From assembly GCA_900543715.1 (NCBI GenBank), contig UQSX01000004.1:1-64000 (forward strand): a stretch of DNA of 64,000 nucleotides, read 5' to 3'. Position numbers and translations under genes: made by a program. Of the stretch, positions 49,749 through 58,467 are shown piece after piece (position 1 is the first letter of the stretch; every line of letters starts with the position of its first letter). The notes under the pieces are model-generated. The model was not told where the DNA came from. It saw only the letters and a list, made by a program, of their open reading frames with translations, and made no database searches. This DNA is from an uncultured Blautia sp. GTDB taxonomy: Bacteria > Bacillota > Clostridia > Lachnospirales > Lachnospiraceae.

Positions 49749-49801
49749 TTACCTTTTATGTTAAATTCGTGTAAAATAATGTAAAAACAAAGAAATAATT
49801 C

Positions 49802-49830
49802 TTGAATTAATTTCCCATACCAGTTATAAA
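49802..49830 (+). promoter_or_regulatory. Promoter of the Na/Pi cotransporter gene
   Basis: TTGAAT (49802-49807), a 17-bp spacer and TATAAA (49825-49830), about 60 bp before the GTG start. Confidence 0.6.
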
Positions 49831-49889
49831 TGTAATAGTGCCATTAAATAAAAGTAAAAAATATGTGAAAACACTAATGGAGGAGAAAA

Positions 49890-51536
49890 GTGAAAATTAC
49901 AGATTTTTTCAGTCTTTTAGGAGGACTGGCCTTATTCCTTTACGGTATGCAGATGATGAGCAATGGCCTGGAGGCTGCTGCAGGAAACAAAATGAAACAG
50001 ATTTTGGAAAAACTCACTGCAAACCGTTTTTTGGGAGTTCTGGTAGGAGCGGGAATCACCGCTGTTATCCAGTCCTCATCGGCTACCACAGTTATGGTAG
50101 TAGGTTTTGTAAACTCAGGTATGATGACTCTGAAACAGGCGGTATGGATCATTATGGGTGCCAATATCGGTACCACCATTACCGGACAGCTGATTGCCCT
50201 TGATGTAGGAGCTATTGCACCTCTTCTGGCTTTTCTGGGCGTGGCCCTGGTAGTATTTGTTAAGAAACAGAAGGTTCACCACTATGGACTGATCCTTGCG
50301 GGACTGGGTATCCTGTTTGTAGGTATGGATATGATGAGTGCAGCTATGATGCCTCTGAGAGAATCCGAGGCCTTCGTTGCATTGCTGACCAAGTTTTCTA
50401 ATCCGATTCTGGGAATTCTGGCAGGCGCCATTTTTACCGCTATTATCCAGTCTTCTTCAGCTTCTGTAGGTATTCTGCAGGCCCTGGCTTCCAGTGGGCT
50501 GATCGGTCTGGGAAATGCAGTATATGTGCTGTTCGGACAGAACATCGGTACTTGTATCACAGCTATTCTGGCCGCTATTGGGACCAGCAGGAATGCGAAA
50601 CGCACCACCATCATCCATCTGATGTTTAACCTTATTGGTACCACGATTTTTACAATTGTCTGTATCCTGACCCCTCTGACAGACGTAGTAGAGGCATTTA
50701 CGCCGGACAATGTAGCTGCACAGATCGCAAACATGCATACATTATTTAATGTTGTGACAACTCTGCTGCTCCTTCCTTTCGGTACTTATCTGGCTAAGCT
50801 GGCTACAAAGATCCTGCCGGAAAAGAAGGACGAAAATGTGGATGTTATGCATATGGAATTTATCCGTCCTATGGAAACTAAGAGAGATACACAGATTGGA
50901 CTTTCCGCTATTGCCGTTACAAGTATCCGCAAAGAAATCCACCGGATGATGGCCATGGCAAAAGAAAATGTGGACATGAGCTTTGAGGCAGTGAAGGAAG
51001 GAAAGACCATCCATCTGAAGGAAGTGAAGGAACGGGAAGAATATATTGATTTCCTGAATAAGGAAATTTCAAAGTATATTTCCAAGACTCTGGTAAATGA
51101 AAGTAATCCCAGAGACTCCAAATACATCAGCGCATTGTTTAAAGTATGCGGAAATGTGGAGCGTATCGGCGACCATGCCATGAATATCTGCGGTTATACC
51201 AAGACCATTGAACGCCAGAATATTTCTTTCTCCTCTGAGGTTAAGAGAGAGATTGACGAGATGAAGAAAATCTGTGACCAGGCATTGGATTATCTGGCAG
51301 AGATCGGGCAGGAACCTGGACAGAAGGAAGATATCCAGGTGATCGAAGATATTGAACAAAAGATTGACGATATGACAGAAGACTATCGTCAGAAACAGCT
51401 GGAGCGTATGCAGAAAGGCACCTGCTCCGAAGAAGGCTGCATCATCTATTCAGAAATGCTTACAGACTTTGAGCGTATCGGCGACCATATCCTGAATATT
51501 GGACAGGAAATGGGAAGAGGTAAGGTAAGTGCATAG
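49890..51536 (+). CDS. Na/Pi cotransporter family protein with PhoU-like tail
   Basis: A 548-residue membrane protein. The NptA/PNaS family signature occurs twice, as the inverted-repeat fold predicts: AVIQSSSATTVMVVGF near 53 and AIIQSSSASVGILQAL near 183. About eight helices fill residues 1-315. The cytosolic tail (about 340-548) is PhoU-like, with two three-helix units containing ERIGDHAMNI and ERIGDHILNI. Members import phosphate with sodium; the tail may sense phosphate status. GTG start with GGAGGAG 5 bases before it. Confidence 0.9.
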   Translation: MKITDFFSLLGGLALFLYGMQMMSNGLEAAAGNKMKQILEKLTANRFLGVLVGAGITAVIQSSSATTVMVVGFVNSGMMTLKQAVWIIMGANIGTTITGQLIALDVGAIAPLLAFLGVALVVFVKKQKVHHYGLILAGLGILFVGMDMMSAAMMPLRESEAFVALLTKFSNPILGILAGAIFTAIIQSSSASVGILQALASSGLIGLGNAVYVLFGQNIGTCITAILAAIGTSRNAKRTTIIHLMFNLIGTTIFTIVCILTPLTDVVEAFTPDNVAAQIANMHTLFNVVTTLLLLPFGTYLAKLATKILPEKKDENVDVMHMEFIRPMETKRDTQIGLSAIAVTSIRKEIHRMMAMAKENVDMSFEAVKEGKTIHLKEVKEREEYIDFLNKEISKYISKTLVNESNPRDSKYISALFKVCGNVERIGDHAMNICGYTKTIERQNISFSSEVKREIDEMKKICDQALDYLAEIGQEPGQKEDIQVIEDIEQKIDDMTEDYRQKQLERMQKGTCSEEGCIIYSEMLTDFERIGDHILNIGQEMGRGKVSA

Positions 51537-51554
51537 TAAATAGGAGTCTGCTAT

Positions 51555-51608
51555 ACAGGACTTTTACTCTGCAGAGGTAAAAACTGCCGGGTAAGAGTCC
51601 TGTGTTTT
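51555..51608 (+). terminator. Terminator after the Na/Pi cotransporter gene
   Basis: ACAGGACTTTTAC pairs with GTAAGAGTCCTGT (one mismatch) and is followed by GTTTTGTT. It lies 18 bp after the stop. Confidence 0.75.
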
Positions 51609-51630
51609 GTTAATTCCTTGTAAAAAAGCT

Positions 51631-51658
51631 TTGCAAAAATCTTGTCCTCTGTTATGAT
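51631..51658 (+). promoter_or_regulatory. Promoter of the CmpB-like gene
   Basis: TTGCAA (51631-51636), 16-bp spacer, TATGAT (51653-51658), about 38 bp before the TTG start codon. Confidence 0.5.
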
Positions 51659-51696
51659 AAAATCTGTATGTAACAAAAGAAGAAAGGGGAAAAACT

Positions 51697-53046
51697 TTGA
51701 CTTATACTTGGGATGATCTCTTTTGGATTTTTATGGTTTATTCTTTTGTGGGATGGTGTGCAGGCGTAATCGCCAATGCTCTCAGAAGAAAGCGATTTAT
51801 TAACACTGGATTTTTGAACCTTCCTATCTGCCCTGTTTATGGTGTGATCGGCACAGCCTACTGCATTTTTCTTCAGGAACTGGAGGAAGAGATATTCTTT
51901 CTGTTTTTAGGCGGCGCAGTGGCAGCCTTTCTGGTAATTGTTATTACCGGGGTAATACTGGAAAAGGTATTTAATCGGAAGTGGTGGGACTTCAGCCAGG
52001 CAAGATTTCAGTTTCAGGGCTATCTGAATTTTGTCCACCTGTTGTTTTTCGGTATCGCAGCTGTGGTGTGCATCCGTTTTGCCAATCCGCTGCTGCTGGA
52101 TGCTGTTCATATGTTTCCTGATAAAGTGGAGACAGTTCTGGAAATTTGTTTAGGGGTTCTGGTTTTAACAGATGTGGTATTCTGCATTGCAACCGTTACT
52201 CAGATGCACCGCTCGGCGGCCCAGGCTGTATTTTTTGATTATGTCCAGAACTTTACCGATGACTTTGGAAATGCACTTACCAGAAGGGTACAGAGACGAA
52301 TGACCAAGGCCTATCCCAATATTCAGCTGGGAAAAATCCTGGAAGCGCTGAAACCAAAGGAAAAGGCTGCAGTTTTTGCTCAGGGCTGCAGTTTTTACAA
52401 GCTGGTATGGATGTTTGTTATCGGTGCAGTTGCAGGAGTTGCTATTGAGACTGTTTTCTGCCGGTTTTCCATGGGAGAATGGATGAGCAGGAGCAGCTTT
52501 GTCTGGGGGCCTTTCAGTATTGTCTGGGGATTTGGATGCAGCTTTCTCACTGCTCTGCTTTATCGTTACAAAGACAGAAGTGACCGGTATATTTTTGCCT
52601 ATGGAACTGTGCTGGGCGGCTTTTATGAGTACGCCTGCAGCGTAATTTCAGAAAGAGTCTTCGGGACGGTTTTCTGGGATTACAGTAAGATTCCCTTTAA
52701 TCTGGGAGGGAGGATCAATCTTCTTTACTGCTTTTTCTGGGGAATTGCTGCTGTGGTATGGATTAAGATTTTATACCCCAGATTTTCGGCATGGATTGAG
52801 AAAATTCCCATGAAGCCGGGAAAAATCATAACCTGGCTGGTATTGATCTTTCTTTTTGTGGATATGATCATGTCCGGGCTTGCTCTATACCGGTACACAG
52901 ACAGACTGACAGATCCCAAACCGGATAATGCCCTTGAAGTATTTTTGGATGAACATTTTGATGATGAGAGACTGGAAAAGATTTATCCAAATGCTAAGGT
53001 AACAGGAGAAGATGGAACATGGCAAAAAATGAACGAACTGAATTAA
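51697..53046 (+). CDS. CmpB-type putative ABC-transporter membrane protein, duplicated domain
   Basis: A 449-residue polytopic protein of the PF06541 'putative ABC-transporter type IV' (CmpB) family. Each half has the same plan: a hydrophobic start with GWCAGVIANAL / GVAIETVFCRF, a CPVYG or WGPFS loop, then W-D-(F/Y)-S followed by a Gly-x-(L/I)-N helix (WWDFSQARFQFQGYLN, FWDYSKIPFNLGGRIN). The two domains are joined by a cytosolic linker (about 165-230). Members usually have one domain; the fused pair suggests an internal duplication. No ATPase gene is nearby and the function is unknown. TTG start after AAAGGGG. Confidence 0.8.
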   Translation: MTYTWDDLFWIFMVYSFVGWCAGVIANALRRKRFINTGFLNLPICPVYGVIGTAYCIFLQELEEEIFFLFLGGAVAAFLVIVITGVILEKVFNRKWWDFSQARFQFQGYLNFVHLLFFGIAAVVCIRFANPLLLDAVHMFPDKVETVLEICLGVLVLTDVVFCIATVTQMHRSAAQAVFFDYVQNFTDDFGNALTRRVQRRMTKAYPNIQLGKILEALKPKEKAAVFAQGCSFYKLVWMFVIGAVAGVAIETVFCRFSMGEWMSRSSFVWGPFSIVWGFGCSFLTALLYRYKDRSDRYIFAYGTVLGGFYEYACSVISERVFGTVFWDYSKIPFNLGGRINLLYCFFWGIAAVVWIKILYPRFSAWIEKIPMKPGKIITWLVLIFLFVDMIMSGLALYRYTDRLTDPKPDNALEVFLDEHFDDERLEKIYPNAKVTGEDGTWQKMNELN

Positions 53047-53114
53047 TCAATATCTGTATGATCTATGATGACAAGGGAAACGTTCTGATGCAGAACAGAA
53101 GGAACATGTGCTGA
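53019..53114 (+). pseudogene. NUDIX hydrolase N-terminal fragment
   Basis: A 31-residue frame reading MAKNERTELINICMIYDDKG then NVLMQNRRNMC and stop. ELxNxCMIYDDKGNVLxQxR is the first strand pair of MutT/NUDIX hydrolases common in Lachnospiraceae; the NUDIX box and all later sequence are deleted. It overlaps the end of the CmpB-like gene by 28 bp and retains an AGGAG site. A decayed gene left by a small deletion. Confidence 0.6.
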
Positions 53115-53140
53115 AAAGCTATTGAGAAGGAGAGAGCTGT

Positions 53141-53659
53141 ATGAAGAAATTATTAGTGGTAGTGGATATGCAGAAGGATTTTATTGACGGCGCCCTGGGA
53201 ACAGGAGAGGCAGTAAAAATCCTGGAGCCGGTGAAGGAAAAAATAAGAAAAGCTAAGGCCCAGGGAACAGATATTGTCTTTACCAAGGATACCCACTACA
53301 AAGATTATCTTATGACCCAGGAAGGGCGGAAACTTCCGGTGCCTCACTGTGTAAAAGGCACAGAAGGCTGGGAACTGGATGGAGGACTTCTGGAGCTGGC
53401 CAGGGACTGCACTGTTCTGGAAAAGCCTTCCTTTGGCAGTATGGAGCTGGCTGAGCTGGCTCAAAAGGCAGGATATGAGGAGATAGAACTGATCGGGCTG
53501 TGCACAGATATCTGCGTTATTTCCAACGCTATGATCCTGAAAGCTGCTCTGCCTGAGGCAGCAGTACGTGTAGACCCTTCCTGCTGTGCAGGAGTAACCC
53601 CTGAGAGCCACAAAAATGCGCTGGAAGCTATGAAAGTGTGCCAGATAGAGGTAGTTTAG
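53141..53659 (+). CDS. Isochorismatase-family cysteine hydrolase (nicotinamidase-like)
   Basis: A 172-residue hydrolase. Catalytic residues are visible: Asp9 in VVVDMQKDFIDGAL, a Lys in the PVPHCVKGTEGWEL region and Cys in LIGLCTDICVISNA (cis-peptide loop before it). The metal-site pattern TKDTHYKDY supports nicotinamidase (PncA-type), which deamidates nicotinamide to nicotinate in NAD salvage. Other isochorismatase-fold amidases share these motifs, so the substrate is likely but not certain. GAAGGAG precedes the ATG. Confidence 0.85.
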   Translation: MKKLLVVVDMQKDFIDGALGTGEAVKILEPVKEKIRKAKAQGTDIVFTKDTHYKDYLMTQEGRKLPVPHCVKGTEGWELDGGLLELARDCTVLEKPSFGSMELAELAQKAGYEEIELIGLCTDICVISNAMILKAALPEAAVRVDPSCCAGVTPESHKNALEAMKVCQIEVV

Positions 53660-53683
53660 TACGCAAGACAGAAAAAATAAGTG

Positions 53684-53838
53684 AAAAGGAGCTGGCCCAT
53701 TAATCATAATCGAGAATATCTATACATTTTATTGCTCAGTCTGCACAGCTTTAAGCCCATAGTCTCAAAGCTGTGCTCGACAAATTCGCATAAAATGTAT
53801 AGATATTCCTGACATATGTTAATGGGCCAGCTCCTTTT
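53684..53838. other. 155-bp element of three nested perfect inverted repeats
   Basis: The outer arms are 20 bp each (53684-53703, 53819-53838; AAAAGGAGCTGGCCCATTAA and its complement). The middle arms are 19 bp (53714-53732, 53790-53808; GAATATCTATACATTTTAT), and the inner arms 10 bp (53743-53752, 53767-53776; GCACAGCTTT). All three pairs are perfect and concentric. AAAA at one edge and TTTT at the other allow bidirectional termination between the convergent nicotinamidase and kinase genes. The size and nesting are far beyond an ordinary terminator, so a MITE-like element or structured RNA is possible. Confidence 0.9.
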
Positions 53839-53846
53839 TATATTTG

Positions 53847-56162
53847 TCAGGGTTTTAGAAATGTGATTTCTACGGTAAAGAGGTCGGCATCTGTGAAGAC
53901 TTCCAGCCGTCCTCCCTGAAGCTCAGTGAAGCTCTTGGCGATGGCCAGCCCCAGGCCGCTTCCCTCTGTATTTCTGGAAGCATCACCTCTTACAAATCGT
54001 TCGGTAATCTCACTGGGATTGAAGTTCAGCTCTGTGGCAGAGATATTTTTCATGGTGATCTTTACATGATTTTCCGTTTCTTCCATAGTGATATAAACTC
54101 TGGTGTGCGGCATTGCATACTTGGTAATGTTTACCAAAAGATTTTCAAAGACTCTGTAGGTTCTCTGGGAATCCAGAGGAAGGACCACTTTTTCCTCCGG
54201 GAGCTGCCAGCGGAAGCTCAGGTCCGTGGCCTCGATCTTATCCTGGAGTTCCAGCTTTACCTGACGCAGCAGACTGACAATGTCCACATCCATGATATTA
54301 AGCTGGACAGTCTTGCTTGTGGCTTTGCTGATCTCAAAGAGATCTTCAATGAGCAGTTTCAGCCGGTTGGCCTTCTGGTCCAGAATCTGGATATATTTCT
54401 TACGTTCCTCCGCTGACAGATTTGGATCTTTCAGCAGGTCTACATAGGTAATGATAGCCGTGAGGGGCGTCTTCAGATCATGAGACACATTGGTGATCAG
54501 GTCTGTTTTCATTTTGGTGCTTTTTACCTCTTCGTCCACAGCTTTCCGGAAACCGGTGCGGATTTTGTCAACTTCCTCACGGAAAGGCTCAAAGACGCCT
54601 AAATCCTCAGGGATGGTACCGTTTAAGTTTCCCTGGGCCAGTTCATTGGTTGCCTGGAGGAGAAGCTGATACTGATCCTGGATTTTCCGAACATATTTCC
54701 GCAGAAGAAGGAATAGGATTACGGAATATATGATCAGGGCTGCCAGTCCCCAGTACCACAGAAGGCTGATAAATCCTAGAATAATGAAGTTAATCAGGAC
54801 GAGCTTCAAAAGCACCCGGGAGGCGTCGTCACGGAGATCTATATGGAGAAGTCCCTGATAGATCCGTCGGCACCATTTGGTGATCCAGGGCCAGAAACGG
54901 TAGATTAGAACTCGTTTCTGGAGATATTCCTTTAATCCCATGGTGAAAATATGCCGGAAACAGGCGGCTGCCCAGTAGCATACAGCAAAGATCAGCACCC
55001 AGCCCAGAAGCCCCCACAGGTACTGGATTACAGTAGCCACTGTCTCAGGGAGGCCTATGCTTATCAGCACGCTTCGGATAGACTGATGATCCAGAGCCCC
55101 GGGATTGGCCGTTACGCTGGCTGCAACACTGACTACACAAAGGGCGATCAGACACACTGGCTCAAATGGATAGGAGAAAATTTTCTCGTTTCCGGTTTCC
55201 AATACTTTTATAAAAGGAAGGAGAAAAGCCGCAGCACATACAAATCCCACAAAGGTCATAAAAAGCACTACCAGATCCGCCGTTGTGTCATAGCCGCTGT
55301 TGGCATATAAAATGGAAGGATTATAGTCGGAATATGCTTCCAGAGCTGTTTTGGTCATGGCGAAGCAGTAGATTCTGTCCTGAGGCGGCTGGAAGGTGCC
55401 GGAATAATAATAGTAGTCACGGAGATATTCTCCGGGGTCTGACCTGGCCAGTTCGTTTAAAGCCTGGGAGGAATTATCCTTTTCATGGGTGAGAAAAGTT
55501 GTGGACTCAATGTTTCCCTTTTTTCCATATTCGATCACAGCCACAAAGGCGTAGCCGCTGTCTGTGTTCAATATAGAATTAGTCTGGATATTGTCCAGAG
55601 AATCATAGAGAGATTCCTGGGAGTCTGCTAAAGACTGGTTGGTGTCCAGAGTTGTTCCGCTGCCGTCCAGTACCTCGTATTCAATAAAAGAACGGATAGC
55701 GGAAAAATCTTCGCTCCATTGGCTGTACAGATTGTTTTGAAAATCATCGGCAATAGAGCTGATGTCATCCTCATAAGTCTCCTCAGAGGTTCCTTCGGAA
55801 GCTGCTGGCTCAGTTGACGCCTCATTGGCAGTCTCTTCTGAAGATCCAGCATCAGAGCTGCCTTCTTCGGAAGAAGGTTCCTGAGTCTCGCTGTTTTCAG
55901 CGGAAGTATCTCTCTGAAAAAAGATTTCAAAGGGAGTCACATCGCTTCCATGCTCTCTCTGATATTCCTCTGCGTAGAGTACATAAGTATCTTTTACCAG
56001 CTGGTCCATTAAGTCTGTATTTGAGTAAGAAATCTGCCCTTCCTCTTTCTGACGGCTGATATAATGGGGCCTGATGAACATCATTGCCAGGGAAGGCAGA
56101 AAGATTACCAGCGCAATGATAATGGCAGCCAGCCTATGATAGTTTTTCGATTTTATATCCAA
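53847..56162 (-). CDS. Sensor histidine kinase with large membrane/extracellular sensor
   Basis: A 771-residue kinase. Helix 1 (about 9-30) is followed by an exterior domain of about 260 residues with a Ser/Glu-rich insert (about 90-130), then six to eight helices (about 290-490). The cytosolic part has HisKA with the phospho-His in NVSHDLKTPLTAI, and HATPase_c with NLLVNITKYA (N box) and GSGLGLAIAKSF (G2 box). The start is a TTG inside the upstream response-regulator gene (29-bp overlap), 9 bases after AAGGTGG. It phosphorylates the regulator encoded by that gene. The VanS/ResE-like core does not reveal the signal. Confidence 0.9.
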   Translation of the reverse strand: MDIKSKNYHRLAAIIIALVIFLPSLAMMFIRPHYISRQKEEGQISYSNTDLMDQLVKDTYVLYAEEYQREHGSDVTPFEIFFQRDTSAENSETQEPSSEEGSSDAGSSEETANEASTEPAASEGTSEETYEDDISSIADDFQNNLYSQWSEDFSAIRSFIEYEVLDGSGTTLDTNQSLADSQESLYDSLDNIQTNSILNTDSGYAFVAVIEYGKKGNIESTTFLTHEKDNSSQALNELARSDPGEYLRDYYYYSGTFQPPQDRIYCFAMTKTALEAYSDYNPSILYANSGYDTTADLVVLFMTFVGFVCAAAFLLPFIKVLETGNEKIFSYPFEPVCLIALCVVSVAASVTANPGALDHQSIRSVLISIGLPETVATVIQYLWGLLGWVLIFAVCYWAAACFRHIFTMGLKEYLQKRVLIYRFWPWITKWCRRIYQGLLHIDLRDDASRVLLKLVLINFIILGFISLLWYWGLAALIIYSVILFLLLRKYVRKIQDQYQLLLQATNELAQGNLNGTIPEDLGVFEPFREEVDKIRTGFRKAVDEEVKSTKMKTDLITNVSHDLKTPLTAIITYVDLLKDPNLSAEERKKYIQILDQKANRLKLLIEDLFEISKATSKTVQLNIMDVDIVSLLRQVKLELQDKIEATDLSFRWQLPEEKVVLPLDSQRTYRVFENLLVNITKYAMPHTRVYITMEETENHVKITMKNISATELNFNPSEITERFVRGDASRNTEGSGLGLAIAKSFTELQGGRLEVFTDADLFTVEITFLKP

Positions 56163-56847
56163 CTCCCCACACCACCTTTAAATATTTTGGCTCCTTAGGG
56201 TTGATCTCGATTTTTTCGCGGATATTCCGTACATGGACCATGACGGTTTCGGTATTGACTGCCCGTTCATTCCATACCCGCTCATAGATTTCATCTGCCG
56301 AGAAAACCCTGCCAGGATTTTTGATCAGCAACAGAAGAATTTTAAACTCCATGGGAGTCATTTTAACGGGAGTATCGTCTACACGGACCTCAAAGGTGCT
56401 TTCATTGACTTCCAGTCCCCCTATGGTGTAGACAGTATCAGAGTTTTTGGCCTCTTTTTCCTGAAGTTTTTCCATAAACCTTCTGTAGCGGCGCATCTGG
56501 GAATTTACTCTTGCCATGAGCTCCATGGGAGTGAAGGGCTTTGTTACATAGTCATCTGCACCGATATTCAGGCCCATAACTTTATCTACTTCCTCAGATT
56601 TAGCAGAAAGCATGATTACGGGAAAGTCATGTTTTTCTCTGAGTTTCATAGTCATGGTGATTCCGTCCATTCTGGGCATCATGATGTCCACAATAGCCAG
56701 ATGGATTTCCTCTTTTTCCAATATCTCCAGGCCTTCTACGCCGTCGGCTGCCATGAATACCTGGTAGCCCTGGCTTTTCAGATAAATCCCTACTCCTTCT
56801 CTGATATCTTTGTCATCCTCCACGATTAAAATGTGATTCATTTCCAT
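56134..56847 (-). CDS. OmpR/PhoB-family response regulator
   Basis: A 237-residue regulator. The receiver domain (1-120) has the acidic pair VEDD, phospho-Asp in AIVDIMMPRMDG and Lys in YVTKPF; the C-terminal winged helix (about 140-235) has KILLLLIKNPGRVFSADEIY and ends VWGVGYKIEKLS. AGGAG lies 9 bases before the ATG. It overlaps the kinase gene by 29 bp, so the two proteins are made together. Targets cannot be told from the sequence. Confidence 0.93.
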   Translation of the reverse strand: MEMNHILIVEDDKDIREGVGIYLKSQGYQVFMAADGVEGLEILEKEEIHLAIVDIMMPRMDGITMTMKLREKHDFPVIMLSAKSEEVDKVMGLNIGADDYVTKPFTPMELMARVNSQMRRYRRFMEKLQEKEAKNSDTVYTIGGLEVNESTFEVRVDDTPVKMTPMEFKILLLLIKNPGRVFSADEIYERVWNERAVNTETVMVHVRNIREKIEINPKEPKYLKVVWGVGYKIEKLS

Positions 56848-57044
56848 GATGTTCTTCTCCTGTTTAATGGTATACCAGCCGCACAGCGGCCAGCACCGTC
56901 GGCGGTTGCCAAATGAATAGGAATGTTCCCCCTGCCCCCGCTTTATGGTATAAATATAAGTTACAATATTTAAAAGTGACGTGTGTAAAAACGAAAGATT
57001 TTCTTAATAATTACGAATAAAAACTTTGGCGGTTCTGTTCTGCA

Positions 57045-58151
57045 TCAAATATTCAGAAAAAAATCTTTGATCCGGTCCATTCTTGTAGTCATAGAGGCCA
57101 GAAGGGCATCCAGGATTACAAGGGCGGCCATGGATTCGACCACTACTACAGCCCGGGGGACAATGATGGGATCATGCCGGCCTTTTATCTGGACCTCTAT
57201 AGGATCTCCCTGGCGGTTTACGGTTTCCTGAACAGCAGCGATAGAAGGTGTGGGCTTAAAGGCTGCCCGGAAGACAATGGGAGACCCGTCGCTGATCCCT
57301 CCGGTAATGCCCCCGGAATGATTGGTCTTTTTGATGAGATTTCCCTGGCTGTCCACACCGTAGGCATCGTTGTTTTTCAGTCCGTCAGATCTGGCAGCAG
57401 CCATGCCGGAACCGATCTCGAAGCCCTTTACAGCGCCGATAGAGAGGACTGCTTTTGCCAGAGCGGCGTCCAGTTTGTCGAAGGCCGGTTCTCCCAGGCC
57501 TGCAGGAACGCCGGTGATGACACATTCTGCCATGCCTCCCAGAGAGTTGGTCTCTTTCATGGCCTGCTCCAGACATTCCTGGGCTTTTTGTGCAGCCTGG
57601 GCGTCGGGCATATACAGGGGATTTTGGAAAATTTCTTCTTTGTCGAACCGTGAAGGGTCGATGGTTACAGGGCCAATGGCACAGGTGTAGACCAGGAGGG
57701 AGATTCCCAGTTCTCCCAATATTTTTGAAGCTACGGCTCCGGCGGCCACTCTGCCGATCGTCTCTCGTCCTGAAGAGCGGCCTCCGCCTCTGTAATCACG
57801 GAACCCGTATTTTCTGTCATAGTTCAGATCTGCGTGTCCCGGACGGTAATAATTGGCGATTTCGCTGTAGTCCCTGGAGCGCTGGTCAGTATTGGGGACC
57901 ATAAGAGAAAGAGGAGTTCCGGTGGTCTTTCCTTCGAAAACTCCAGAGAGGATTTCAACCTTGTCAGCTTCCTGGCGCTTGGTGGTAAATCTGGACTGGC
58001 CGGGTTTTCTCCGGTCAAGAAACTTCTGGATATCCTCCTCATTAAGGGGCAGCCCTGCGGGGCAGCCGTCTATGACCACGCCGATGGCTTTCCCATGGGA
58101 CTCTCCCCAGGTGGTTATTTTGAAAATACTGCCGAATGTAGATCCGTTCAT
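57045..58151 (-). CDS. aroC: Chorismate synthase
   Basis: A 368-residue enzyme making chorismate from EPSP with reduced FMN, the last common step to aromatic amino acids. The first family signature is visible as TTWGESHGKAIGVVIDGCPA, followed by the FMN/phosphate-site RGGGRSSGRET and, near the end, DGSPIVFRAAFKPTPSI. The ATG at 58151 lies 7 bases after AAGGAGGG; the frame is open to 58346 but that extension is out of family. It is the last gene of an asparaginase-DUF1294-aroC run and stands apart from other shikimate genes here. Confidence 0.94.
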   Translation of the reverse strand: MNGSTFGSIFKITTWGESHGKAIGVVIDGCPAGLPLNEEDIQKFLDRRKPGQSRFTTKRQEADKVEILSGVFEGKTTGTPLSLMVPNTDQRSRDYSEIANYYRPGHADLNYDRKYGFRDYRGGGRSSGRETIGRVAAGAVASKILGELGISLLVYTCAIGPVTIDPSRFDKEEIFQNPLYMPDAQAAQKAQECLEQAMKETNSLGGMAECVITGVPAGLGEPAFDKLDAALAKAVLSIGAVKGFEIGSGMAAARSDGLKNNDAYGVDSQGNLIKKTNHSGGITGGISDGSPIVFRAAFKPTPSIAAVQETVNRQGDPIEVQIKGRHDPIIVPRAVVVVESMAALVILDALLASMTTRMDRIKDFFLNI

Positions 58152-58168
58152 AATGTTTCCCTCCTTTT

Positions 58169-58441
58169 CTAGAACAGGCTGTATACCAGGATCGCGGCAA
58201 TTCCCTGAATGATCAGGATCGCCGGAAGACCAAGGGCAAATTTGGCATGCTGGGTTTTGTGGTGAAAGAAACGCATGCCGCAGATAGCCCCCAGAGAACC
58301 GCCGCAGATGGCGATGCCCAGAAGAGTCTTTTCTGAGATCCGCCACTGATGGGTCTTTGCTTTCTGCTTGTCAATGCCGAAACAGGCAAAAGCCAGAATA
58401 TTTACAAATACAAGGTACATAAAAAAATTTTTAAGAATCAA
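58169..58441 (-). CDS. DUF1294 small membrane protein
   Basis: A 90-residue protein with three helices: one at about 8-25, then GIDKQKAKTHQWRISEKTLL, then a Gly-rich helix (GIAICGGSLGAICGM), FFHHKTQHAKF and a final helix. This is the DUF1294 pattern; function unknown. TTG at 58441 follows AAAGGAG by 8 bases; the open frame reaches a GTG at 58471 overlapping the asparaginase stop, and an ATG exists at 58420. It ends 17 bp before aroC, with which it is probably cotranscribed. Confidence 0.8.
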   Translation of the reverse strand: MILKNFFMYLVFVNILAFACFGIDKQKAKTHQWRISEKTLLGIAICGGSLGAICGMRFFHHKTQHAKFALGLPAILIIQGIAAILVYSLF

Positions 58442-58467
58442 ATTGGACACTCCTTTGTGTTTCAGGA

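Noticed and set aside
58152-58346. 65-codon N-terminal extension of chorismate synthase
   Set aside because: Overlaps the DUF1294 gene and carries no family similarity; a strong ribosome site precedes the ATG at 58151.
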